Of a DNA stretch of 64,000 nucleotides, positions 55,384 to 63,315 are shown piece after piece. The position numbers and the translations under genes were made by a program. The notes under the pieces were generated by a model. It did not search any database. It was not told the origin of the DNA and saw only the letters and a list, made by a program, of their open reading frames with translations. The stretch is from an uncultured bacterium (GTDB lineage: Bacteria > Cyanobacteriota > Vampirovibrionia > Gastranaerophilales > Gastranaerophilaceae): the NCBI GenBank assembly GCA_949294395.1, contig CASFGU010000029.1, forward strand, positions 1 through 64,000. Reading direction: 5' to 3'. The number at the start of each line of letters is the position of its first letter. Within the stretch, counting starts at the first letter, position 1.

Positions 55384-56022
55384 TTATTTCCTGAAAAGTT
55401 TTACAACCGGTGCTGCATCTGCATCAACTGATAGTTTTGAGCGCATGTTTAAAAGGGCATCTTTATACATGCCGTACCAGTAATTAAACCTTATGTGCTG
55501 CGGATTACCCTTTAAGCGCATGCAGGTTCCGTAGACCAGAAGAGGTTCCGCAAATATTTCAGGGATTAAGCTTTCATCGGTTTCTGAATCAAGCGACATT
55601 TTTTCTGCATTCTCAGCATCTTTTGCGCAGTTTGATGTGTAGTAGATGATGTCGATGGTTTTGTCCTCCTCAAATACCGGAAAAAGCAGTTTGTCATTAA
55701 AAGATGTATAGCCGCGTGCTGGTTTAGAAGAGGTGAAAAATTTTTCAAAATCCTCAACATAGTGATAGCGTTCACCGTCAATTGACAGCAATGCTATTCT
55801 GCCTTTTACTGGATTCGTAATTTCTGCAGCGTTTGCAGGCAGTGTGACGGAGGTTTTTCTCAAAAGAAAGTTCCACTTTTCAGAATTGCAGACCTCTGTG
55901 TTGATTAGATTAATAATATTTTTAATTTTTTTGTGGTCGTTTTTGGTTAGTTCGTTGAATGCCGTGACTGTTTTGTAATTAAGTTCGGTCAGACACTTAT
56001 TTATAAGTTCAAAGTAGTTCAT
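55384..56022 (-). CDS. Phage head-tail adaptor protein
   Basis: The 212-residue protein starts MNYFELINKCLTELNYKTV, with AAGGAG upstream of the ATG at 56022. It has VCNSEKWNFLLRKTSVTLPANAAEI (about 44-68), a pattern I associate with podovirus adaptor proteins that sit under the portal. The longer frame to 56112 lacks a start signal. It may complete the capsid after packaging. Confidence 0.7.
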   Translation of the reverse strand: MNYFELINKCLTELNYKTVTAFNELTKNDHKKIKNIINLINTEVCNSEKWNFLLRKTSVTLPANAAEITNPVKGRIALLSIDGERYHYVEDFEKFFTSSKPARGYTSFNDKLLFPVFEEDKTIDIIYYTSNCAKDAENAEKMSLDSETDESLIPEIFAEPLLVYGTCMRLKGNPQHIRFNYWYGMYKDALLNMRSKLSVDADAAPVVKLFRK

Positions 56023-56128
56023 ATTTTCTCCTTTTCGTGCTGCTGAGAGATTATTAGAAAAACGGCGGTTTTGATTAATAATCACATGCGGCAGAAAAAA
56101 TCTGCCGCACAATGATTACTTTGCCGGA

Positions 56129-56794
56129 CTAGCGAATGAGCCCCTGTCTGAGCTGTTCCATAATCGCATTTTCATATCTGGCAAATTCTGCTCCGCTCAT
56201 TTTGCCGATTTGCTCGCGCGTAAAACCCCTTGTCTTTATATCGTCAAAGTTTGCATTTTGAGCATTTGCTCTCAATCTTTGCTTTGCGAGTTCGTTTTCG
56301 TCATTTAATGTTTTTGCGTGAGCTGTTTGTTTTAAATATCTGTCAACCGCGCATCTTTCGATGTTTTCGATTAACTGTGATATTCTGGAAACCTCGTCTT
56401 TATCCAGTACGGAGTTGGAATTTTTTAAATAGTTGAGCACGTCGGCTCTTCCTTCACGGTTAAAAAATCCCTGATGCTCGTTTTCAAACTCCTGAATCCC
56501 GTCGGAAAAATATCCTGCATTACCCGTATTCTGGTTGTTTCTAACCATGTTATACGCCTTATTCATAACATAGTTCACTAAATATTGTCCTTGCGTACTG
56601 TCGATTTTCCCTGTTTCAACAAGGTTTTTGATATTCAAAATATCCTTCTCGGCAATACTTCTAACATCATACTGCGGGTATTGCTGCTGTAATTCTCCGG
56701 CGTTCATAAGAGATTGCTGCGCGGCGGCCTCCGGACGGATACCGGCATAAGACGCGTTACCTGTAATTAATCTTTGTAATTCTTCGTTATTCAT
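56129..56794 (-). CDS. Phage protein of unknown function
   Basis: The 221-residue protein starts MNNEELQRLITGNASYAGI, is helix-rich, and has many Asn and Gln residues, with no motif I know. Its position between adaptor and a small holin-like gene, and its size, fit a scaffold or internal protein. It overlaps its upstream neighbour by eight bases. Confidence 0.6.
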   Translation of the reverse strand: MNNEELQRLITGNASYAGIRPEAAAQQSLMNAGELQQQYPQYDVRSIAEKDILNIKNLVETGKIDSTQGQYLVNYVMNKAYNMVRNNQNTGNAGYFSDGIQEFENEHQGFFNREGRADVLNYLKNSNSVLDKDEVSRISQLIENIERCAVDRYLKQTAHAKTLNDENELAKQRLRANAQNANFDDIKTRGFTREQIGKMSGAEFARYENAIMEQLRQGLIR

Positions 56795-57050
56795 AAATTA
56801 TTTCTCCTGTATTGTTATCTTCCAGCGAGTTCATATACTCGACAGCAAATTCTACTGCTTCATCTATAAAATTGGAAAGAAGGGCGGCGATAAAACCTTT
56901 GAATATTGCAGGAACCGGAAGATGTGATACAACATATTCAACAGCCATCTGCTTTTTCTGTTTGCCGGCAGAGGAGCCGAGAGCCTTTTCTGCTATGGCG
57001 ACAGCACTTTGCGCAAGCTGTTTTATTGTATTTTTTAAACTGCCTAACAT
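56787..57050 (-). CDS. Small holin-like phage protein
   Basis: The 87-residue protein has a lysine-rich start, an amphipathic helix and a hydrophobic stretch (LPVPAIFKGFIAALLSNFIDEAVEF, about 44-68). A holin-like or capsid-inner role is plausible. It is preceded by a terminator (57075-57116) and overlaps the next gene. Confidence 0.55.
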   Translation of the reverse strand: MLGSLKNTIKQLAQSAVAIAEKALGSSAGKQKKQMAVEYVVSHLPVPAIFKGFIAALLSNFIDEAVEFAVEYMNSLEDNNTGEIIYE

Positions 57051-57074
57051 TTATTTCCTTTCGCATTTATTAAT

Positions 57075-57116
57075 AAAAGTACCTTTAAACGCTATAATTG
57101 GAATAAAGGTACTTTT
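57075..57116 (-). terminator. Terminator after the capsid gene
   Basis: Stem AAAAGTACCTTT / AAAGGTACTTTT (57075-57086, 57105-57116) lies 22 bp past the capsid stop codon, so the capsid transcript can end here while the downstream genes need readthrough or their own promoter. Confidence 0.75.
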
Positions 57117-57137
57117 TTCGGGGTAATACTATCCGGC

Positions 57138-58019
57138 TTAAGCGGTCGGTTTTTTAACGACTAATTTAGCCAGAGCGTTTGGCTGAACTGTTTTGGCACC
57201 GTATAAATATAAGCCTCTGATTAAGTCTGAGAAACTGTCTTTATCTCTCAAACTTTCTATTTTGGCAAGCTGTGAGGCGAAAGTTATTGCATCGTTGGTG
57301 CCTGCCAGAACATAGTATTTACCGTCAACATCGGTGAGGTTTGTGCTGACAAGAACATCCATACCTGCGATTCTGCCGATAGCTCCTTCTCTTAATGTTT
57401 CGTCCGCAACGTTATGCGCACCGATAAATTCAGTGCTCTGAAGGAGGTAAGATTCAATTGTCGGGTTAATTACAACCCACGGACGTTTTGCTGCTGAAAC
57501 CGCATTCGAATTTTTCAGACAGAGCGCAAGTTTTACAAACTGTTCGTAGATTGTTGTCTTGCTTAATTCAACAGCAGCACTGTCAGAGCCGACAGTATTT
57601 GCTGCGGGAACATTCGAGTGCATGCCGAGAAGATAGGCATCCTGAACTTCTTCAATTGCATTTTTTGCGTTTTCAAGATGGGCTACCATAATATCGGTAT
57701 TTGCCTGAACCTGTGCAACGTCGTTAATTTTGAACGCAAAGAATTTTTTCTGATCAATAACAAGATCTGTTGATGTCGGTTCAAGTTCTGAGTAAGTAAT
57801 GTTTCCTGTACCGAGGGAAGAAATGCTTACAGCTGCAGGGGTTATGATTTTTACGGTGTCGCCCTGATTTTTAATTTCACCTTCATAGTTTCTGTTTACG
57901 CACTGAAGCATTACGCATTCTTTTGAGAGCATGTTGTTTAATTTCTGGCTCCAGATTTCCGGAATAAATGCGGAATAGCCGCTTGTTGTTGTTCCGGAAG
58001 TTGGTGTGTTTTCAGTCAT
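57138..58019 (-). CDS. Phage major capsid protein
   Basis: The 293-residue protein starts MTENTPTSGTTTSGYSAFIPE and has FIPEIWSQKLNNMLSKECVMLQCV, then QGDTVKIITPAAVSISSLGTGN, a pattern of P22-type coat proteins with the HK97 fold. AAAGGA is upstream. It forms the shell. No separate scaffold was identified. Confidence 0.82.
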   Translation of the reverse strand: MTENTPTSGTTTSGYSAFIPEIWSQKLNNMLSKECVMLQCVNRNYEGEIKNQGDTVKIITPAAVSISSLGTGNITYSELEPTSTDLVIDQKKFFAFKINDVAQVQANTDIMVAHLENAKNAIEEVQDAYLLGMHSNVPAANTVGSDSAAVELSKTTIYEQFVKLALCLKNSNAVSAAKRPWVVINPTIESYLLQSTEFIGAHNVADETLREGAIGRIAGMDVLVSTNLTDVDGKYYVLAGTNDAITFASQLAKIESLRDKDSFSDLIRGLYLYGAKTVQPNALAKLVVKKPTA

Positions 58020-58079
58020 AGTTTGTGTCCTTTCTTTTTAAGTTTGTGAGTAAATACATGAGCGGTGCAGTTTTAAATT

Positions 58080-59600
58080 TTAGTCATCGTTATAAATTTC
58101 TCGGAATTGAAGTCCTATAATTGCGCAGTTGTTGCTGCTCAAATTCCCGTGGACGCATAATTGTACCGAATAATTCGCTCCTGATATTTCGGCTTTTTCG
58201 AGAGTGTCAGTGCTTATAGACCAGACAGGAACCGGTTCATTATCAGGGGCCCAGACGCAGGGCAGATTCTCTGACATTTCATCGTCCGCCCAGATTAAGT
58301 GTTCAAGATGGATTGAGTAGATTTTTTCGGTGTCATCGGAGTATTCGCTGTCGTAGTCTTTGTAGACAGAAAAATCAAAGTTGTTGTCGTAAGCCTGATC
58401 AAGAATAAAGTAAAACTCGTCAATGAGCTTTCTGTGGTGGGCGGAATTCAGCGCAAGGAAAGGCGATTTCCACATAAATTCGATTGCTTCCCCGTCAAAA
58501 CTTGTTCCATAGTCCTCTCTGTAAATTTTCCCGCAGTCGTCCGCTGTCAGAATATAACCGTTAAACATGCAGGCGGTTGTTATGTTTTGCGGTACAACCC
58601 TTTTGTACCATGCCTTATTTATGTAATCGTTAATCCAGATTGTATTGAAATATTCATTATCAATATACGGAATAAAATACCATACCTGATTTTTGCTTTC
58701 ATAATGAAGGCTTATTGCATAAGGCATTGCAACCCTGTTGAAGTTTGAAAATTCGGGGCTGATTTTTCTTGAGATTTCAGAGCCCAGCTGTATCTGGTTT
58801 AACTGTCCTGACTGTTCCAGTGCATAAATTCCGCTGCTCAGGAAATACTGTTTGTTTTCAACATTTACAATGCTCCGTGTTGAATAGGCTCCTTTGTCGG
58901 CAAACGGTGTAATTGCAAAATTATCCTGACTTATGCCGGTTAAGAGATAAACGGAATTACTTTTATAAATAGCCAGATATTCTTTGTAAGGCTTAAGTGC
59001 GGTGATAGAATCCGTATTTGTATGGAAATTATTAATATACCCTGCGTCATTTTCAGATGAAAAGTCATCGTAAGTTCCGAGCGCTGAATAGTAAAGAGTT
59101 GCTCCGCTTGCAACCCAGACCCGTCCGTTGTATATGCTTATCACCTCTGAATATACAGGGTTCTCATCTCCGTCTTTAAGATTGCAGTTAACAACATCAA
59201 AGTCTGCATTATTTTTTATATAAAACAGACTGTCAGAACTGCTTGTAACCAGCACTCCGTCCAAAAAGTTTGCAAAAACAGGATGCTCGCCGGTAATTGT
59301 TTTTGAAAGTTGTGTCAGTTTTGAACCGAGCGGGGTGTAGATGTAAATTTTCCCTGAAATTGTCGTGATTACAAGATTATAAATGCTGCCTTTTTTCATT
59401 TCGCAAAGTCCGGTAATTTTTTCTTCAACCGGAAGCTGTAAAAATTCCGTATTGCCGTTTTGCCTTATAATCCCGCGATTTTGAAGAATTTCAATATTCT
59501 GGGAATCTGACCAGTAAAGCTTTTTGGTATCAAGTCCCAGCTCTGTTTTTGTTAACGACTGATTTATGCCGCCTGAAAGGTCGTAGTATGAAATTTCCAT
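58080..59600 (-). CDS. Phage tail nozzle/stabilisation-type protein
   Basis: The 506-residue protein has beta-rich repeats typical of a propeller (YWSDSQNIEILQNRGI near 29-44, ILTADDCGKIYRED near 350-363). Such proteins form the podovirus nozzle below the portal and keep the packaged DNA in. It lies between capsid and amidase genes. Confidence 0.72.
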   Translation of the reverse strand: MEISYYDLSGGINQSLTKTELGLDTKKLYWSDSQNIEILQNRGIIRQNGNTEFLQLPVEEKITGLCEMKKGSIYNLVITTISGKIYIYTPLGSKLTQLSKTITGEHPVFANFLDGVLVTSSSDSLFYIKNNADFDVVNCNLKDGDENPVYSEVISIYNGRVWVASGATLYYSALGTYDDFSSENDAGYINNFHTNTDSITALKPYKEYLAIYKSNSVYLLTGISQDNFAITPFADKGAYSTRSIVNVENKQYFLSSGIYALEQSGQLNQIQLGSEISRKISPEFSNFNRVAMPYAISLHYESKNQVWYFIPYIDNEYFNTIWINDYINKAWYKRVVPQNITTACMFNGYILTADDCGKIYREDYGTSFDGEAIEFMWKSPFLALNSAHHRKLIDEFYFILDQAYDNNFDFSVYKDYDSEYSDDTEKIYSIHLEHLIWADDEMSENLPCVWAPDNEPVPVWSISTDTLEKAEISGANYSVQLCVHGNLSSNNCAIIGLQFREIYNDD

Positions 59601-59603
59601 AAG

Positions 59604-60101
59604 TTATTCTCCCTGTAATTTAAGTTTGTACCACTTGATTTTTGAGCGGATAAAAGAACCCGCATCATCTTTTTCAACCCACGGATAGGGAGGAATGTAT
59701 GTAATATCAATTTTGCCGGCGCTTGTTGTTTGTGGATGTTTTTTGCCGAACTCGTAATGCGTCATAATTGTTTCGGGAGTGATAGGAATTTCATATTTGA
59801 TTGATAATTCCGCGCATAATTTCATTGCCGCTTCAAACTGTTCCGGGGTAATCGGGTAAGCTCCGGTGTTGTTTTTGGACTTAAAGTCTGCCATTGCGCA
59901 GAGTGCAACCCCTATGGAACCGGTGTTGCCTCCTCCTGTATGGGCTGCGTATTCCCCGTCATTGCAGTTTAAGTTTGCTTCCGGTGCGTGGGTTCCGTTG
60001 TGAACTCTGCCTTCTCTGTCAACCAGAAAATGGTAACACGATTTGTCGCAGGCATTAGGATAATAGTTTCCTGCCGTCCAGTGTAAAATAATTCTTTTCA
60101 T
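59604..60101 (-). CDS. N-acetylmuramoyl-L-alanine amidase (endolysin)
   Basis: The 165-residue protein from ATG 60101 starts MKRIILHWTAGNYYPN; H7 would be the first zinc ligand. YHFLVDREGRVHNGTH and AAHTGGGNTGSIGVALCAM follow, then MTHYEFG, with the later histidine as a ligand. These are the Amidase_2 motifs. It cuts the peptidoglycan link for cell lysis. GGAG precedes the ATG. Confidence 0.85.
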   Translation of the reverse strand: MKRIILHWTAGNYYPNACDKSCYHFLVDREGRVHNGTHAPEANLNCNDGEYAAHTGGGNTGSIGVALCAMADFKSKNNTGAYPITPEQFEAAMKLCAELSIKYEIPITPETIMTHYEFGKKHPQTTSAGKIDITYIPPYPWVEKDDAGSFIRSKIKWYKLKLQGE

Positions 60102-60115
60102 AAATAGCTCCAATC

Positions 60116-60331
60116 TTATATTGATTTAATTGAATAAAGCCAATCTGAGTGTATCTTTGCGTATAAAATTGCTGCATGGGTTCGATTTCTGGCTTGAAGT
60201 TTCAGAACAATTTTATCTATATAATCTCTTACCGTTCCGTAAGAAATTTTTAAGATTACCCCAATTTCTTTATCAGAATACCCCGATGCAACCAAAGTTA
60301 TAACAGCCCTTTCCTTTGGTGTTAATTTCAT
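60116..60331 (-). CDS. Stand-alone LuxR-type HTH protein
   Basis: The 71-residue protein starts MKLTPKERAVITLVASGYSD and has KEIGVILKISYGTVRDYIDKIVLKL, a LuxR/GerE helix-turn-helix with no sensor domain. AAGGA lies just before the ATG. It heads the amidase-nozzle-capsid unit, so it may switch on that unit. Confidence 0.85.
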   Translation of the reverse strand: MKLTPKERAVITLVASGYSDKEIGVILKISYGTVRDYIDKIVLKLQARNRTHAAILYAKIHSDWLYSIKSI

Positions 60332-60488
60332 CCTTAATTCCTTAATCTGGTATCCGGTTAATTGTCTTTTTAAATATTACATTAATCAAATTTTTTTATT
60401 TTAATAATAATTCCTTTTTAAAATATTTGGCGCAAGAGTGCCGTATGCCGCACTGGCAGGGCAATACGCTTTTTATAAAAAATAAAAA

Positions 60489-60509
60489 GGGATGAAGCAA
60501 TTTCATCCC
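60489..60509 (-). terminator. Intrinsic terminator of the zinc-ribbon gene
   Basis: Stem GGGATGAA / TTCATCCC (60489-60496, 60502-60509) with an adjoining T-rich minus-strand tail, about 80 bp past the stop at 60588, separates that gene from the LuxR-type gene. Confidence 0.8.
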
Positions 60510-60587
60510 GGTTAAGAGAGTAAGATAATTTAAAAGGATTGTTTTTACGGTGAATGTAAGAAATTTAAGAAAGGTAATGCCGGTACT

Positions 60588-60950
60588 TTACAAGAATTTA
60601 TTCTCATGTAATCCGATTTTTAAAGAGCTTAAGTTTGAATAACATCGTTTTTTTACTCCGTATTCGTTGTAATTCAGATAGAATTTACCGCAGCGATTGT
60701 AGGATTGGGATGCTTTTTCGTAGAGGATAAATTTCTGCATCCGGTGAAAAAACTCTTTCGCCTTAGAATTAGTTTTTCTGATAACAGAAATATTGTCATC
60801 TTTATCTATCCTTGTGAGCTGTACAACTGTATGTCCGCAAACGGGGCACTTTTTTAAAAAGTCGAGTTCGCACAGCACAAAATCTCCTTGAGGAACTACC
60901 TTATAAGTTTTAGTCTTATGAAGGGTTCCGCAGCAGTGAATATATCCCAT
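60588..60950 (-). CDS. Zinc-ribbon phage-cluster protein
   Basis: The 120-residue protein has CC near residues 6-7, CELDFLKKCPVCG (about 27-39) and two later cysteines (RCGK and KRCYS). Together they look like one or two zinc sites. Its function is unknown. It is transcribed alone before its own terminator, and a palindrome lies upstream of its start. Confidence 0.65.
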   Translation of the reverse strand: MGYIHCCGTLHKTKTYKVVPQGDFVLCELDFLKKCPVCGHTVVQLTRIDKDDNISVIRKTNSKAKEFFHRMQKFILYEKASQSYNRCGKFYLNYNEYGVKKRCYSNLSSLKIGLHENKFL

Positions 60951-61071
60951 CCGGACACTTCTCCCCTGTATCCTGCGGCAAACAGCTTTACCATCGAAGG
61001 GTGTGAGCCTTAACCGCTTACATTATGAGTATAACGTATTTGAAAAATAATAAAAGACGCCATTTCAACCG

Positions 61072-61099
61072 CCATGAAAACACCCCCGTGTTTTCATGG
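61072..61099. promoter_or_regulatory. 12-bp perfect palindrome upstream of the phage cluster
   Basis: CCATGAAAACAC / GTGTTTTCATGG with loop CCCC. It has no T run on the side needed to end the radical SAM gene, so it looks like an operator or an RNA hairpin before the zinc-ribbon gene. Confidence 0.5.
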
Positions 61100-61183
61100 G
61101 TATATTATAAAGTCTTTCAAAAATTCCCGACATCCAAATCCAGTGCACGTGCTAATAACAGAAAAAATCTGTCTGAGAGTTAA

Positions 61184-62251
61184 CTACTTAACGCAAAGCT
61201 CGCAGCACATCTGGCATGCCCCGAATACTTTTGCAACCTGAAGATTTTTTCTGAAACACCTGTAGTGCGGCAGGTTAAAGGCTTCCTTGAGAGGCATGTT
61301 TCTGACGTTCCCTATTTTTTGTGACAAACACGGGTAAACATCACCTGACGGGTTAATCATCATATTTGAAAAAGGATACATACACGGTTTGTAAATCTCG
61401 GAAACCGGTTTGTCCGCAGGCGTGTTGAAAAATTCTTCAATTTTTTCAAGCGGATTTTTTGAATACTCAAATTTAGGAGAAAATCTTATCCTGACTTTTG
61501 ATTTTTTGCTGAGGCTTTCGAGTTCTCTGTAAACCTCTTTAAAGTGCTCCATATCAAAATATTTTTGTATTGGGTAATTCCCGTTAAACTCTGGCACAAA
61601 GCTGTCAAAAAGAACAGAATTTTGTTTCAGATTATTGTTGCGCAGAAATGAAATCGAAAGAAAATTAAACTTCATCTCATCGCACATTTTGTAAAGTTTA
61701 ACAAGGTCATCGAGGTTGTTTTCAAGAACAATAGTCTTAATATCAACCATCGGGCGTTTTTTGCGGGAATTCATGTTTTCAAAGTTTGACATTATTTTAT
61801 CCCAGATGCCTGCTTTTGCACGGTTTTTGTCATGGTTTTCACCGTAACCGTCTAAAGATACCGATAAAAGCATCATTTTACTTTTAATAAACGCGTCAAT
61901 AATTTCATCGTTTATTAAAATTCCGTTGGATACAACATTGAGTTTGCCGTAAGTTTTTTTTGCGGTGCGCATAAGAATATCAACAAAATCTTTTCTGATA
62001 AGCGGCTCTCCGCCGACAAGGGTTACAAATGAATAGAAAGGAATCTGGTCAATAATTTTAAACCACTCATCTGTTGTGAGTTCTTCCCTGTTTCGCTCCG
62101 AACCTACGTAACAGTAAGGGCACTGCAGGTTACAGCGGTAAGTAAGTTCAAAAAAGTACCTGAGAGGCATTGGAGCTTTGCCGCTTCTGTCTTTGTAAGC
62201 GGGCAGTGCATAAAGATTTCTTCCTATATCAAACAGATTGGATAAATTCAT
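61184..62251 (-). CDS. Radical SAM protein with SPASM-like C-terminus
   Basis: The 355-residue protein has the CNLQCPYC motif (C40, C44, C47) that binds the 4Fe-4S cluster and SAM. VGGEPLIRKD (about 78-87) follows, as does a C-terminal cysteine group (PCMYP, VYPCLS, CFRK and CQMCCELC) that resembles a SPASM auxiliary cluster. Its start overlaps the end of trpD by 23 bases. The substrate is unknown; peptide modification is common in this group but no precursor peptide is seen. Confidence 0.88.
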   Translation of the reverse strand: MNLSNLFDIGRNLYALPAYKDRSGKAPMPLRYFFELTYRCNLQCPYCYVGSERNREELTTDEWFKIIDQIPFYSFVTLVGGEPLIRKDFVDILMRTAKKTYGKLNVVSNGILINDEIIDAFIKSKMMLLSVSLDGYGENHDKNRAKAGIWDKIMSNFENMNSRKKRPMVDIKTIVLENNLDDLVKLYKMCDEMKFNFLSISFLRNNNLKQNSVLFDSFVPEFNGNYPIQKYFDMEHFKEVYRELESLSKKSKVRIRFSPKFEYSKNPLEKIEEFFNTPADKPVSEIYKPCMYPFSNMMINPSGDVYPCLSQKIGNVRNMPLKEAFNLPHYRCFRKNLQVAKVFGACQMCCELCVK

Positions 62252-63263
62252 TTTTCCCCGCTCCGGTTTGCTGTAATCCCTGTAATTTGTTATAAACTTT
62301 TCCGCTCAAAATAGTTTCTTTCGCAAGTTCAAAACCCTCTGCAATAGTAGGGGTTAAGCCGGAAAGATAAACCATGGCTCCTGCGTTAAGGCTTATAATG
62401 TCAAACATGGCATCCATACGTTCCCCTTTGAAAACTTCCGTAACGAACCCTGCGTTGTCAGAGCTGTTGCCGCCCTGAATTTCCCTGAGCTGTGCCCGCT
62501 TAATCCCGAAATCTTCCGGCGTAAGTATGTATTCCGAAATCCTGCCGTTTTTAAGCTCCAATACTCTTGTTTCGGAGCAGATGCTTATTTCATCAAGGTT
62601 AGGCTCAAGCCCGTTTACCACAAGTGCCCTGTCTGTACCTAGTTTAAGGAGTGCATAAGCCATTTTGTCGCACATGGCATTTGACGAAACCCCGAGAAGT
62701 TGTGCATCCGGAAAAGACGGGTTAATCAGCGGCCCGAGATAATTAAAGATTGTTTTAATTCCTATCTGCTGGCGGATAGGGTTGTTCACTTTTGCAAAAT
62801 TGTTAAAATACGGCGAGTGTACAAAAGTTATGCCGTTTTTGTTAAAGTTTTCGAGTGCTTTTTCAGGGGTTCTTGTAATTTCAATACCGAGTGCGCTTAA
62901 AAAGTCTGTGCTTCCGCAGGCGCTTGTGATTGAAGAGTTAGTTTGTTTGATAACATTAACCCCGCATGCGTTAGCGGTTATTGATGCAGCTGTTGAAATA
63001 TTAATAGTTTTGGACATATCCGCACCGGTTCCGCAGGCGTCCACAACATATTTATCTGTTTTAACCCTGACGGCAAAATTTCTCATCGAACGGGCAAAAG
63101 CGTAAAATTCATCTTTAGAAACCCCTTTTGCAGTAACCGCGGTTAAAAATGCACCGATTTGAGCGTCAGACGCTTCATTATTGGCAATTCTTTCCACAAT
63201 ATCGTTAATTTCGGCAAAACTCAAATCCTCTTTTGCCATAAGTTTTTTAAGACAATCTTTCAT
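62229..63263 (-). CDS. TrpD-like anthranilate phosphoribosyltransferase, divergent
   Basis: The 344-residue protein keeps the phosphoribosyl-binding CGTGADMSKTINIS (GTGAD at 78-82) and FNYLGPLINPS (about 168-178). The usual KHGNR loop for anthranilate binding is KQTNS (106-110), and GTGGD has become GTGAD. So it may not serve tryptophan synthesis. It overlaps the radical SAM gene by 23 bases, and other trp genes are absent. A TrpD-related phosphoribosyltransferase of unknown substrate is likely. Confidence 0.82.
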   Translation of the reverse strand: MKDCLKKLMAKEDLSFAEINDIVERIANNEASDAQIGAFLTAVTAKGVSKDEFYAFARSMRNFAVRVKTDKYVVDACGTGADMSKTINISTAASITANACGVNVIKQTNSSITSACGSTDFLSALGIEITRTPEKALENFNKNGITFVHSPYFNNFAKVNNPIRQQIGIKTIFNYLGPLINPSFPDAQLLGVSSNAMCDKMAYALLKLGTDRALVVNGLEPNLDEISICSETRVLELKNGRISEYILTPEDFGIKRAQLREIQGGNSSDNAGFVTEVFKGERMDAMFDIISLNAGAMVYLSGLTPTIAEGFELAKETILSGKVYNKLQGLQQTGAGKNEFIQSV

Positions 63264-63315
63264 AATTATATGTTACCTCAAAAATATAAATACGCAGGCA
63301 CCGTTTTTTGAAGGG

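Larger units (their letters stand above)
50672..60950 (-). mobile_element. Compact podovirus-like prophage or capsid gene cluster
   Basis: Fourteen minus-strand genes of about 10 kb include small and large terminase, portal, major capsid, adaptor, nozzle, amidase, a GNAT enzyme, small membrane proteins, a zinc ribbon and a LuxR-type HTH. In transcription order packaging genes come last (capsid, then small terminase, portal, large terminase). No integrase, replication protein, repressor, scaffold or tail fibre is recognised, and no flanking direct repeats were seen. Whether it still forms particles is unknown. Confidence 0.75.
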
